Of a DNA stretch of 64,000 nt, positions 52,303-61,161 are shown one piece after another. The translations under genes and the position numbers were made by a program. Within the stretch, counting starts at the first letter, position 1; each line of letters starts with the position of its first letter. The DNA comes from Pedobacter ginsengisoli (GTDB lineage: Bacteria; Bacteroidota; Bacteroidia; Sphingobacteriales; Sphingobacteriaceae), in the NCBI RefSeq assembly GCF_002736205.1, contig NZ_CP024091.1:3407555-3471554 (forward strand), written 5' to 3'. The notes beneath the pieces were generated by a model. That model was given only the letters and a program-made list of their open reading frames with translations. It made no database searches and was not told where the DNA came from.

Positions 52303-55245
52303 TTAAAATAGGCCTAACTGTCCCTTATCGTCAATTTCTATATCATTAGGATTAGTGATCTCAAACTTAATTTCTTTTGCCGGGGCCTCTTTTTTCACCT
52401 CCTGGCCTTCATTAACCTCTGGCTTTGGTTTAGCCTCATCTTTAGCTGGGCCTTTTTCCTTTAGCTCTTTTTCTGGTGCTTTAGGTTTTCCCCAGGTCTT
52501 TTTGGGCTTTTCTTCAATTACTTCCTGAACAGGGGTTTCTTCAACTTCCTTTATTACTTCCTCCTTTGTAAAAGGGGCTACCTCCTGTTCTTCAATTCTG
52601 CTTTCTTCCGTTTCTATGAGGTCTTCTTCTCGCCCGTCAATTATTGCTTCTTCCGTTGTCTCAACAATAGTATCTTCATCGGATAGTACTTCATTCGAAG
52701 ACGTGTCTGATGCAGTATTCTTGCTTTCTAAAACTAATTCGGGTTCTTCATTATTAGAAATGCTCAGGTTCTTTACCTCATGCTGGGTAAGCCTGTTTCC
52801 ATTGGCTTTTATTCCCTTTACATCAATAAACTCTGCCAACAGAATTTCCAAAGTTTCAGGAATTTGTGTTTTGCCTTTAAGTACATCAACCGTTAATACC
52901 GCTTCAGGATTACTGGTCAGGTAAAGGAATTTTGAACCGTTCTCTTCACTAATCAGGCTACCCTTTTTCCCCACTGCAATTGATTCAAATACAAATCTCT
53001 TGATGAAGTAATTTTTAGCTTTCCCTTCGTATTGTACAACAGTAAATGGTTTTTCAGGATCAAACTTCTGAATTAGGATCAGATCAGCATCAAAGTGATT
53101 GCTCAATTCAAAAGTACTCAGTTCGTACCATCCTTCTTTATGGACCTGCAATATTTTATCGTCGCCATCAAATTCGCCAAGGTATTTACCTCGCCCATCA
53201 ACATTAAGCCTTCTAAGTAAATCATCATACCAGATTTTAAGACCAGAAAGTGTTGATACTCCTTTTGTTTTTAAAAGAATCTTTTTGACGGGATATTTAG
53301 ATACAATATTCCCTTGTGATCCCCGCCCTTTAATGGCTATTTCAGCAAAATCCAGATCAAACTGAAGCTTTTTAAGCTTGGTATGTGGCTTTAATTGTAC
53401 AGTAACTATTTCTGCTTCGCCATTAAGGTTTGCCGTAAAATATAATACTTTAGAGCCCTTACTTCCCTTGGTTAGATCATACTCCTTATCACGGGTCACT
53501 CCTACTACTGCAAATCGCTTAATGTATGAAACCCCGCTTGCCCCATCTTTATAAATCATATTGTAAATGGTCCGCTCATCTCCTTTTTTAAAGACCTGAG
53601 CATGAAGAATTCCTTTACCAACAAAGGTTTTATCAGCTACTTTAGTGATAATGCATTTACCATCTTCTCTGAATACGATGATTTCATCAATATCAGAACA
53701 ATCAGCTACAAATTCATCCTTACGTAAACCAGTACCAACAAAACCATCTTCACGGTTCAGATATAGTTTCACGTTTGCCAAAGCAACTTTAGATGCCTCT
53801 ACCCTATCAAATAGGCGGATTTCCGTTTTACGTTCTTTACCCTTACCATACTTATCTCTAAGTTTCTGGAACCAGGCAATAGTGTAATCAGTTAAATGCC
53901 TAAGGTGATTTTTTACAACTTTGATCTCATCTGTCAAAGCTTTCATCAGATCATCCGCCTTTTTAACATCAAAGCGGGTAATACTACTCATCGGTTTATC
54001 AATAAGCTTTTTGAAGTCTTCTGGAAGTATCTCTCTGTACAGACTGGGTTTAAATGGCTCAAACAAAAGATTCAATACCTCAACAACTGTTTCAAAATTA
54101 CCAGAATTCTCATAGTCAGCATTCTTATACATGCCCTCCTGAATAAATATCTTTAGTAATGAGCTAAAGAATATTCTTTCCTGCAATTCATGCAACTTAA
54201 TTTCCAGCTCTTGCTTTAATAGATTCTTGGTATTTTGGCTATTCTCAATAAGAATGTCGTTGACACTCAAAAACTGAGGTTTATCATCCTTAATAACACA
54301 AGTATTTGGAGAAATTGAAACTTCGCATGAAGTAAAAGCATATAAAGCATCAATGGTTACATCAGGTGAGATACCAGGCGCAAGATGGATGACAATCTCC
54401 ACATTTTGTGCCGTATTGTCTTCAATTTTTTTAATCTTGATCTTGCCCTTATCATTAGCAGACAATACACTATCTATTACAGAACCCGTTGTTGTACTGT
54501 ATGGTATTTCAGTTATTACAAGTGTTTTCTTATCCTTTTCTGTGATTTTTGCTCTCACCCTGATTTTACCTCCACGCATACCTTCGTTATATGCAGAGAA
54601 ATCGGCCATACCGCCGGTAAAGAAATCAGGAAGAATATTTGGTCTGTTTCCTTTTAATGATTCAATAGATGCATCAATAAGTTCCAGAAAATTATGCGGC
54701 ATAACCTTCGTAGCCAAACCTACTGCAATACCCTCTGCTCCCTGAGCTAAAAGCAACGGAAATTTAACCGGCAATGTAATCGGTTCATTATTACGACCAT
54801 CATAACTCAATTGCCAGGCTGTAGTATCAGGATTAAACACTACTTCGTTTGCGAATTTAGACAAACGTGCTTCAATGTAACGGGCTGCTGCAGCACTATC
54901 CCCGGTTACCGGATCACCCCAGTTTCCCTGGCAATCTATCAGCAATTCCTTTTGCCCTATTTGTACCATCGCATCACCAATAGAAGCATCACCGTGTGGG
55001 TGATATTTCATGGTATTCCCAATAACGTTAGCGGCTTTATTAAAGCGCCCGTCATCCATCTCTTTTAAAGAGTGCATAATGCGTCGCTGAACCGGCTTTA
55101 AACCATCATTGATGTGTGGAACCGCGCGATCAAGAATTACGTAAGATGCATAATCGAGGAACCAGTTTTCATAAAGCCCATTGATAGGGATTACAGTATG
55201 TTTACTTTCTTCGTTTATGTTGTTTTCTATTTCGTCGCTCATCAA
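52303..55245 (-). CDS. parC: DNA topoisomerase IV subunit A (ParC), with long tail
   Basis: This is the 980-residue DNA-cleaving subunit of topoisomerase IV, which decatenates chromosomes. The N-terminal winged-helix domain has PHINDGLKPVQRRIMHSL and MKYHPHGDASIGDAM, and the catalytic Tyr is in AAARYIEARLSKF near residue 120. The C-terminal beta-pinwheel lies about residues 500-820. The last 150 residues are a Glu, Lys and Pro-rich, probably disordered tail ending in GQLGLF, which looks like the sliding-clamp-binding motif QLxLF. GyrA-type is the alternative call; the lack of a GyrA box and the ParC-like N-terminus favour topoisomerase IV. The parE gene is not in the window. A second start three bases downstream is equally possible. 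Confidence 0.93.
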   Translation of the reverse strand: MMSDEIENNINEESKHTVIPINGLYENWFLDYASYVILDRAVPHINDGLKPVQRRIMHSLKEMDDGRFNKAANVIGNTMKYHPHGDASIGDAMVQIGQKELLIDCQGNWGDPVTGDSAAAARYIEARLSKFANEVVFNPDTTAWQLSYDGRNNEPITLPVKFPLLLAQGAEGIAVGLATKVMPHNFLELIDASIESLKGNRPNILPDFFTGGMADFSAYNEGMRGGKIRVRAKITEKDKKTLVITEIPYSTTTGSVIDSVLSANDKGKIKIKKIEDNTAQNVEIVIHLAPGISPDVTIDALYAFTSCEVSISPNTCVIKDDKPQFLSVNDILIENSQNTKNLLKQELEIKLHELQERIFFSSLLKIFIQEGMYKNADYENSGNFETVVEVLNLLFEPFKPSLYREILPEDFKKLIDKPMSSITRFDVKKADDLMKALTDEIKVVKNHLRHLTDYTIAWFQKLRDKYGKGKERKTEIRLFDRVEASKVALANVKLYLNREDGFVGTGLRKDEFVADCSDIDEIIVFREDGKCIITKVADKTFVGKGILHAQVFKKGDERTIYNMIYKDGASGVSYIKRFAVVGVTRDKEYDLTKGSKGSKVLYFTANLNGEAEIVTVQLKPHTKLKKLQFDLDFAEIAIKGRGSQGNIVSKYPVKKILLKTKGVSTLSGLKIWYDDLLRRLNVDGRGKYLGEFDGDDKILQVHKEGWYELSTFELSNHFDADLILIQKFDPEKPFTVVQYEGKAKNYFIKRFVFESIAVGKKGSLISEENGSKFLYLTSNPEAVLTVDVLKGKTQIPETLEILLAEFIDVKGIKANGNRLTQHEVKNLSISNNEEPELVLESKNTASDTSSNEVLSDEDTIVETTEEAIIDGREEDLIETEESRIEEQEVAPFTKEEVIKEVEETPVQEVIEEKPKKTWGKPKAPEKELKEKGPAKDEAKPKPEVNEGQEVKKEAPAKEIKFEITNPNDIEIDDKGQLGLF

Positions 55246-55390
55246 AAAAGGATTGGATTTTGTAAATATAAGGGTTGGAATGAAATATTAAGAACAGAAG
55301 TTTTTAACAGTTCTTAGTTAATAACCTATCTTTTCAGCTTAATGGGCTAGGTTTTCATAATTTTTCAGCATTATTTAATGAATTGCTGTT

Positions 55391-55879
55391 TTATCTCTCC
55401 AATCGTTCTTCAACAAACACAAAAGGCAATAAGTTTTTAATCCCCTTTACTTTTATTATTTCACCTCCCATACAGTAAAAAAGCACTTCAATCTCCTGCT
55501 TTTGTTTCTGCTCAAATTCAGCCATTACCTGTAAACATGCACCACAAGAAGTAACAGGTTTTTGAATTACAAAGTTACTGCTTTTTGCAGTAATTGCCAT
55601 GGCTTGAACAGCAGCTTCCGGATAGGTAGCCCCAACAGTAAACAGAGCAACACGCTCGGCACAAAGTCCCGAAGGGTAAGCCACATTTTCCTGGTTGCTG
55701 CCGGTAACAATTTGCTCATTGCTTAACTTTAATGCAGCACCTACCTTAAAATTTGAATATGGTGAATATGAAGATTTTAATGCCTCCTCGGCCTGTAAAC
55801 ATAACTCCTGATCTGACGCACTAAGCTCATTTAAGGACTTGAAAGTTTGATAACTAACAACAAATTTTTTCTGATCCAT
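55391..55879 (-). CDS. cdd: Cytidine deaminase
   Basis: This is a 162-residue cytoplasmic enzyme that converts cytidine and deoxycytidine to uridine and deoxyuridine in pyrimidine salvage. The zinc site is seen in CAERVALF (Cys and catalytic Glu) and in TSCGACLQVMAEF (the other two Cys). SPYSNFKVGAALKL and GSNQENVAYPSGLC are the substrate-binding loops. Length fits the small homotetrameric type, with a slightly extended N-terminus. No anomaly is seen. Confidence 0.96.
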   Translation of the reverse strand: MDQKKFVVSYQTFKSLNELSASDQELCLQAEEALKSSYSPYSNFKVGAALKLSNEQIVTGSNQENVAYPSGLCAERVALFTVGATYPEAAVQAMAITAKSSNFVIQKPVTSCGACLQVMAEFEQKQKQEIEVLFYCMGGEIIKVKGIKNLLPFVFVEERLER

Positions 55880-56049
55880 ATTTAAACATACGTAATTTTA
55901 TAACAATAGATTAACAACAATTTTATCCCTTGATTTAAACAATTTAATTATTTAGATTGTAGATATAAGTAAGAAGCCTAATTTTGACGCTGGTGGCATG
56001 GTTTTAGTACGGAAACCATAGTTTTAAAACCCTATTAAACGCATTTCAA

Positions 56050-59000
56050 TTGAATATATATATTCGTAAAAGTCTTAAAATCATCCTTTGGGTAATCGCC
56101 AGTATCATTCTGTTAGTTGTCCTTATTGCACTTTCTCTAAATATTCCGGCAGTACAGAATTTTGTAAAGGACAAAGCGATAAACTACCTAAAAGACAAAA
56201 CCAAAACGGAGGTCAGTCTGGAAAGCATAAAAATTGCACTTCCAAAGGATGTAGTACTTAATAAATTCTATATTGAAGATAGAAAGGGGGATACCCTTCT
56301 CTATGCGCAAAAGCTTGCTGTCGACATTAGCTTATTTAAACTCCTAAGCAACAAAGTAGAGATTAATAACATTTCACTTCAAAAAATAAGAGCTAATGTC
56401 TCTCGTGTAAACCCTGATACAGCATTCAATTTCTCTTTTCTTGTTGATGCATTTATGTCTGAACAGAAAAAACCGGAAGAAGAAGTTGCAAATGACACTA
56501 CATCTACCCTCAAATTCTCTATCGATAAGGTGTCATTTAAAGACATAGGTATCGCTTATCGGGATGATGTTGCCGGTAATGATGTAAAATTAAACCTCGG
56601 TGAATTTGCGGCAGATATTAAAGATTTCGACTTGGATAATCAACATTATGTGATTAAATCTCTGGCCTTAAAAAACACTGGCTTAAAATACCTGCAGCAA
56701 AAACCGCTTACACAATTACAGGCTCATTTAGAGAACAGCTTAGATACAGCAAAAGCGGAATCAGGAAAACTGCCACTTGTAGAGATTCAGGATTTTGCTT
56801 TTAACAATATAAAAATCGGTTTCGACGATCGGATTTCTGGTATGAAAGCAGATGTCGATTTAAATAAACTGGCATTAACCCAGTTGTTTATTGACCTTAC
56901 AAGCAGCAATTATAAAATTGAAGATGCTAAATTAAATGATACCAGGATAAACTTTAGTTCGGCAACAAATAAGGCCAATGTAAATGTTAATGACCTATCA
57001 TTAAGCAAGCTTTTGGCTGATGTTAAAAATGGAAACTATAAGATAAATGATGCAAAACTGAATAAATCAAATATCCTGTTCGCATTAAAGCCAGCTAAAC
57101 CAGTTAAAGATACGAAAGTGGATACTGCAGAGAAATCTTCACCCTTGTCTTTACTCGTTAACAATATAAGTTTAACTGAAAACAGTGTTCAGTTTGATAA
57201 CCTTGCGGCTAAACCAAGCAAGGGAATGGATTTCAACCATTTAAAATTTACGGATCTTACCTTACTTGCCGATGCCCTTTCTTATAGTAGCACAGGTATA
57301 AAAATAAACGTAAGGGAAGGTTTTTTTAAGGAAAAAAGCGGTTTTCAATTATCTAAACTAAGAGGCGATGTTGTGTATTCCGATAAAGCAATTAAGGTGA
57401 ATAATTTCTTATTGAAAACACCAAACACATCAATAGAAAATGTGACTGAATTAAACTACTCCTCACTGGATGACCTGACAAAACATCCGGAAAAAGTAAA
57501 ACTCTCAATTGTAGTTAAAAACACTACTATTGGCTTAAAGGATGCAGTTTACTTTAGCGATGCAGTTCCAGAGAACTACAGAAATGAAAAGATAAAAATT
57601 AATGCCAATGTAAGTGGCTACATGAATAATCTTATCATTCCAAGGCTACAAATCACAGGGCTAAAAAGTACCAGCATCGATGTTAGCGGTAGAATAAAAG
57701 GGTTGCCTGACATGAACAAGGCCTATTTTGATATGAATATCAAAAGGTTTTCGATGACTAAAAAAGATCTTTTGGTAGTTATCCCCAAAAAAACCTTGCC
57801 AACCAATATTGAACTACCTAATGCGATTGTTGCAAATGGAAAATTTACAGGCTCAATGACCAATTTCAACACCGGTTTTAACATCAATACCGACATGGGT
57901 TCAGCTAAGTTATTAGCTAGTATGAAAGGTCCTAAAGGAAAAGAGAGTTACATTGCAAATGTAAACCTGAATAACTTTAATGTAGGCAGATTACTCAAAC
58001 AGCAGGCTCAGTTAGGCAAAATTACCGCCAAAGCAAGTGTGAAAGGAACCGGGCTTGATCCCAAAACTGCTTCGGCACAATTTAAAGCACAGCTAATCAG
58101 TGCATACTACAATAAATACACCTATAAGGATCTATTTTTAACCGGCAATTTTAAGCAACAAAAATTGAATTTGAAAGGCAATATGGCCGATACCAATTTA
58201 AATTTTAATCTAACAACACTGGTAAATATTGCAGGTAAATATCCTGCTGTTAAAGCAGACTTGGATTTAAAGCAAGTTGATTTGCAGAAACTAAACTTTA
58301 GTCCAGGCGAATTTAAGTTAGCCGGTGCAATTAATGCCGATATAAAAACTGCCGATCCTGATTATTTAAACGGCGATATCTTTATAAATAGCTTGCAGGT
58401 GGTCAAAGACGGACAACGTTTTAATGTAGATACCATTATTGTACATTCTGAAGCAAGTGAAACACACAATATGCTTACACTTCGATCTGAGTTTATGCGA
58501 GCCAAAATAGATGGCAAGTATCAACTTACCAATATCGGAGGTGCTGTAATTAATCAGATCAACAAATACTATCAATTTGGCGAGGTTACTAAAATACCTG
58601 ATCAACGGTTTAGATTTTACGTAAACTTCTACAATCCTAAAATACTTCAGAATTTCGTACCTGAGCTAACCACTTTTGCTCCCTCCAGAATGAATGGACT
58701 AATTGATACTCAAAAAGATAGTTTACTTATGAACGCTTCTTTCCCTCAGGTAGTTTATGAAGGTTATAGAATTGACAGCACCAGGCTCAATGTAAATAAC
58801 ACGGATCAGAAACTCAATTACAAACTGCAAATAAAAAGTTTCCAGAGCTCTGCAGCCAATTTGTTCAACAGTGAAATTAGCGGTGAGGCAATGAATAACA
58901 ACCTTGGCCTGAATATCTATTTACGAGATAGTAAGCGGAAAGACAAGTACATTTTGGGTGGTATTTTTAAATCAATCAATAAAGACTATCAATTCAGCTT

Positions 59001-61161
59001 AGACCCTCAAAAACTTTTGCTTAACTATGAAAAGTGGGCTATAGCACCTCAAAATTACATTCAGTTTGGTCAGTCAGGTATTATAGCCAATCAGTTTAAC
59101 CTGAGCAAGGGCAATCAGCTTTTAGGAATTAATAGTACCGATACAGTGGCCAACTCTCCTTTAAAAGTTGAGTTTAAGGATTTCAGAATAGAAACGCTTA
59201 CTAAGTTTGCAGAAACAGACAGCTCATTGCTGGGGGGTACTATAAACGGCACCGTTGATGCAAAAGAACTCTTAGACACACCAAAATTTGAGGCAAACCT
59301 AACCATAGATAGGCTAAGATATTTAAAAGATGAGTTTGGAACTTTGCGTGTTTCTGTAAATAACAATACTGAAAATGCATATGAAACTAATATAGCTCTG
59401 TCAGGTGTGCACGAGTTACGAGCTAACGGATTTTACTATACTTCGCCACAAAGCGCACTTGACCTTACCTTAAATATTGATAAGATTGATCTAAAAGCGA
59501 TACAGAGTGCTTCAATGGGTCAGATAAAGAATGGATCTGGCACCATATCTGGAGAATTATCAATTAAAGGTCCACTTGATGCACCTAAAGTTTTAGGCGA
59601 CATCAAATTTAATCAGGCCGCATTTACGGCAACTTACGTGAATTCCTATTTTAGAATGCCTAATGAATCTATCAGTTTTACTGATAAAGGGATAAATTTT
59701 AACAGATTTACCATTATTGACTCTCTAAATCAAAAAGCGGTAATTACTGGCAGTATCCTTACAACCGACTATAAAGATTTCCGGTTTAACATGGATATGA
59801 GGACAAACAATTTTAGGCTAATAAACTCTACCGCTGCTGACAATGATATGATATACGGCACTGTTTATGTAACAAGTACTATTAAGGTTCGTGGCGATCT
59901 TAATCAACCTGACGTGGACATGAATGTTAAAGTTGAAGATAAAACCAAGTTCTTCTTTGCTATGCCTCCAGATGATCCTTCGGTAATTGATCAGGAAGGC
60001 ATAGTGCAATTTACAGATTTCAGCGCACCTCCTTTTAATGGCAAAAAGGCATTAAACGTAAGCGACTCCGTAAGCAAATCTCCTATAAAAGGACTTAATT
60101 TGAGTGCCACTATTAATATTGATCCGGATGCTGAATTGAATGTAGTAGTAGATCCTTCTAATGGTGATGCATTAAAAGTTAGAGGAGAAGCTTCTTTAAC
60201 AGCAACTATGGATCCGAGTGGAAAAACCAGTTTAACAGGAAGGTATCAGGTGTCTGATGGTAGTTACAACCTTACTGTAGGACCTGTAAAGAAAGATTTT
60301 AAGTTGCAACAAGGCAGCAGTATTGTTTGGACCGGTGATCCTACATCAGCAAATGTAAATTTAACGGCATTATATGAAGTAAATACTGCTCCAATCGATT
60401 TGTTGGGCGACCCAACAATATACGAAGCAAAAACCAAACTCCCTTTCCAGGTGTACTTGATGATGACAGGTGAATTGTTAAAACCGAACATTAAATTCAA
60501 ATTGGATTTACCAGAGAATGAACGGGGTGCAATTAATGGAACGGTGTATGCTAAATTGCAAAACGTGAATACAAACGAAAGTGAGCTGAACAAGCAGGTA
60601 TTTGCACTATTAGCACTCAACAGGTTTATTGCAGACAATCCATTCCAAAGTCTGGCTGGCGGAACTAGTGTTTCCTCCATTGCTCGCTCAAGCGTGAGTA
60701 AACTACTAACAGAGCAACTAAATAACCTTGCATCTGATTTGATAAAGGGTGTAGACATAAACTTTGGTTTAAATTCATCCGAAGATTATTCAGCCTCAGG
60801 CAGCAAGTCTCAAAAAACAGACCTGGAAATTGGTTTATCTAAAAAACTGTTAAACGATCGCTTAATTGTTACCGTGGGTAGTTCTTTTGGATTGGAAGGA
60901 CCTCAGCAGCAAGGTCAAAGCTCAACCAATATCGCAGGAAATGTTAATGTCGAATACCTGCTTTCAGCCGATGGAAGATACAGATTAAGGGCTTACAGGC
61001 GCAATCAGAATGAAGGCGTAATTGAAGGACAGATCATTGAAACAGGGCTGGGTTTTGCTCTGGTGGTTGACTACAATAAATTCAGAGAGGTTTTCCAGAA
61101 TTTCTCTAAAAAGAAAAGATTTAGAAATGAAGAGAGGCGCAGAAATGAAACTACAAATTAG
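56050..61161 (+). CDS. tamB: TamB-like translocation and assembly module protein
   Basis: This is a 1703-residue inner-membrane-anchored envelope protein. One membrane helix lies near residues 12-31, followed by AsmA-like and long repetitive beta-strand (taco-shaped) regions, and a C-terminal TamB (DUF490) domain, where PDVDMNVKVEDKTKFFF and GRYQVSDGSYNLTVG are seen. TamB proteins span the periplasm and take part in outer-membrane protein or phospholipid delivery. The best start is TTG at 56050, as no ATG or GTG lies in frame between the TAG at 56005 and the first helix; this gives a normal N-terminus. The downstream TamA/BamA-like gene starts 17 bases before this stop codon, so the pair is translationally linked. 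Confidence 0.93.
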   Translation: MNIYIRKSLKIILWVIASIILLVVLIALSLNIPAVQNFVKDKAINYLKDKTKTEVSLESIKIALPKDVVLNKFYIEDRKGDTLLYAQKLAVDISLFKLLSNKVEINNISLQKIRANVSRVNPDTAFNFSFLVDAFMSEQKKPEEEVANDTTSTLKFSIDKVSFKDIGIAYRDDVAGNDVKLNLGEFAADIKDFDLDNQHYVIKSLALKNTGLKYLQQKPLTQLQAHLENSLDTAKAESGKLPLVEIQDFAFNNIKIGFDDRISGMKADVDLNKLALTQLFIDLTSSNYKIEDAKLNDTRINFSSATNKANVNVNDLSLSKLLADVKNGNYKINDAKLNKSNILFALKPAKPVKDTKVDTAEKSSPLSLLVNNISLTENSVQFDNLAAKPSKGMDFNHLKFTDLTLLADALSYSSTGIKINVREGFFKEKSGFQLSKLRGDVVYSDKAIKVNNFLLKTPNTSIENVTELNYSSLDDLTKHPEKVKLSIVVKNTTIGLKDAVYFSDAVPENYRNEKIKINANVSGYMNNLIIPRLQITGLKSTSIDVSGRIKGLPDMNKAYFDMNIKRFSMTKKDLLVVIPKKTLPTNIELPNAIVANGKFTGSMTNFNTGFNINTDMGSAKLLASMKGPKGKESYIANVNLNNFNVGRLLKQQAQLGKITAKASVKGTGLDPKTASAQFKAQLISAYYNKYTYKDLFLTGNFKQQKLNLKGNMADTNLNFNLTTLVNIAGKYPAVKADLDLKQVDLQKLNFSPGEFKLAGAINADIKTADPDYLNGDIFINSLQVVKDGQRFNVDTIIVHSEASETHNMLTLRSEFMRAKIDGKYQLTNIGGAVINQINKYYQFGEVTKIPDQRFRFYVNFYNPKILQNFVPELTTFAPSRMNGLIDTQKDSLLMNASFPQVVYEGYRIDSTRLNVNNTDQKLNYKLQIKSFQSSAANLFNSEISGEAMNNNLGLNIYLRDSKRKDKYILGGIFKSINKDYQFSLDPQKLLLNYEKWAIAPQNYIQFGQSGIIANQFNLSKGNQLLGINSTDTVANSPLKVEFKDFRIETLTKFAETDSSLLGGTINGTVDAKELLDTPKFEANLTIDRLRYLKDEFGTLRVSVNNNTENAYETNIALSGVHELRANGFYYTSPQSALDLTLNIDKIDLKAIQSASMGQIKNGSGTISGELSIKGPLDAPKVLGDIKFNQAAFTATYVNSYFRMPNESISFTDKGINFNRFTIIDSLNQKAVITGSILTTDYKDFRFNMDMRTNNFRLINSTAADNDMIYGTVYVTSTIKVRGDLNQPDVDMNVKVEDKTKFFFAMPPDDPSVIDQEGIVQFTDFSAPPFNGKKALNVSDSVSKSPIKGLNLSATINIDPDAELNVVVDPSNGDALKVRGEASLTATMDPSGKTSLTGRYQVSDGSYNLTVGPVKKDFKLQQGSSIVWTGDPTSANVNLTALYEVNTAPIDLLGDPTIYEAKTKLPFQVYLMMTGELLKPNIKFKLDLPENERGAINGTVYAKLQNVNTNESELNKQVFALLALNRFIADNPFQSLAGGTSVSSIARSSVSKLLTEQLNNLASDLIKGVDINFGLNSSEDYSASGSKSQKTDLEIGLSKKLLNDRLIVTVGSSFGLEGPQQQGQSSTNIAGNVNVEYLLSADGRYRLRAYRRNQNEGVIEGQIIETGLGFALVVDYNKFREVFQNFSKKKRFRNEERRRNETTN

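Noticed and set aside
61022..61144. N-terminal extension of the TamA-like protein
   Set aside because: It would overlap tamB by 140 bases and would bury the lipoprotein signal; the ATG at 61145 is far better.
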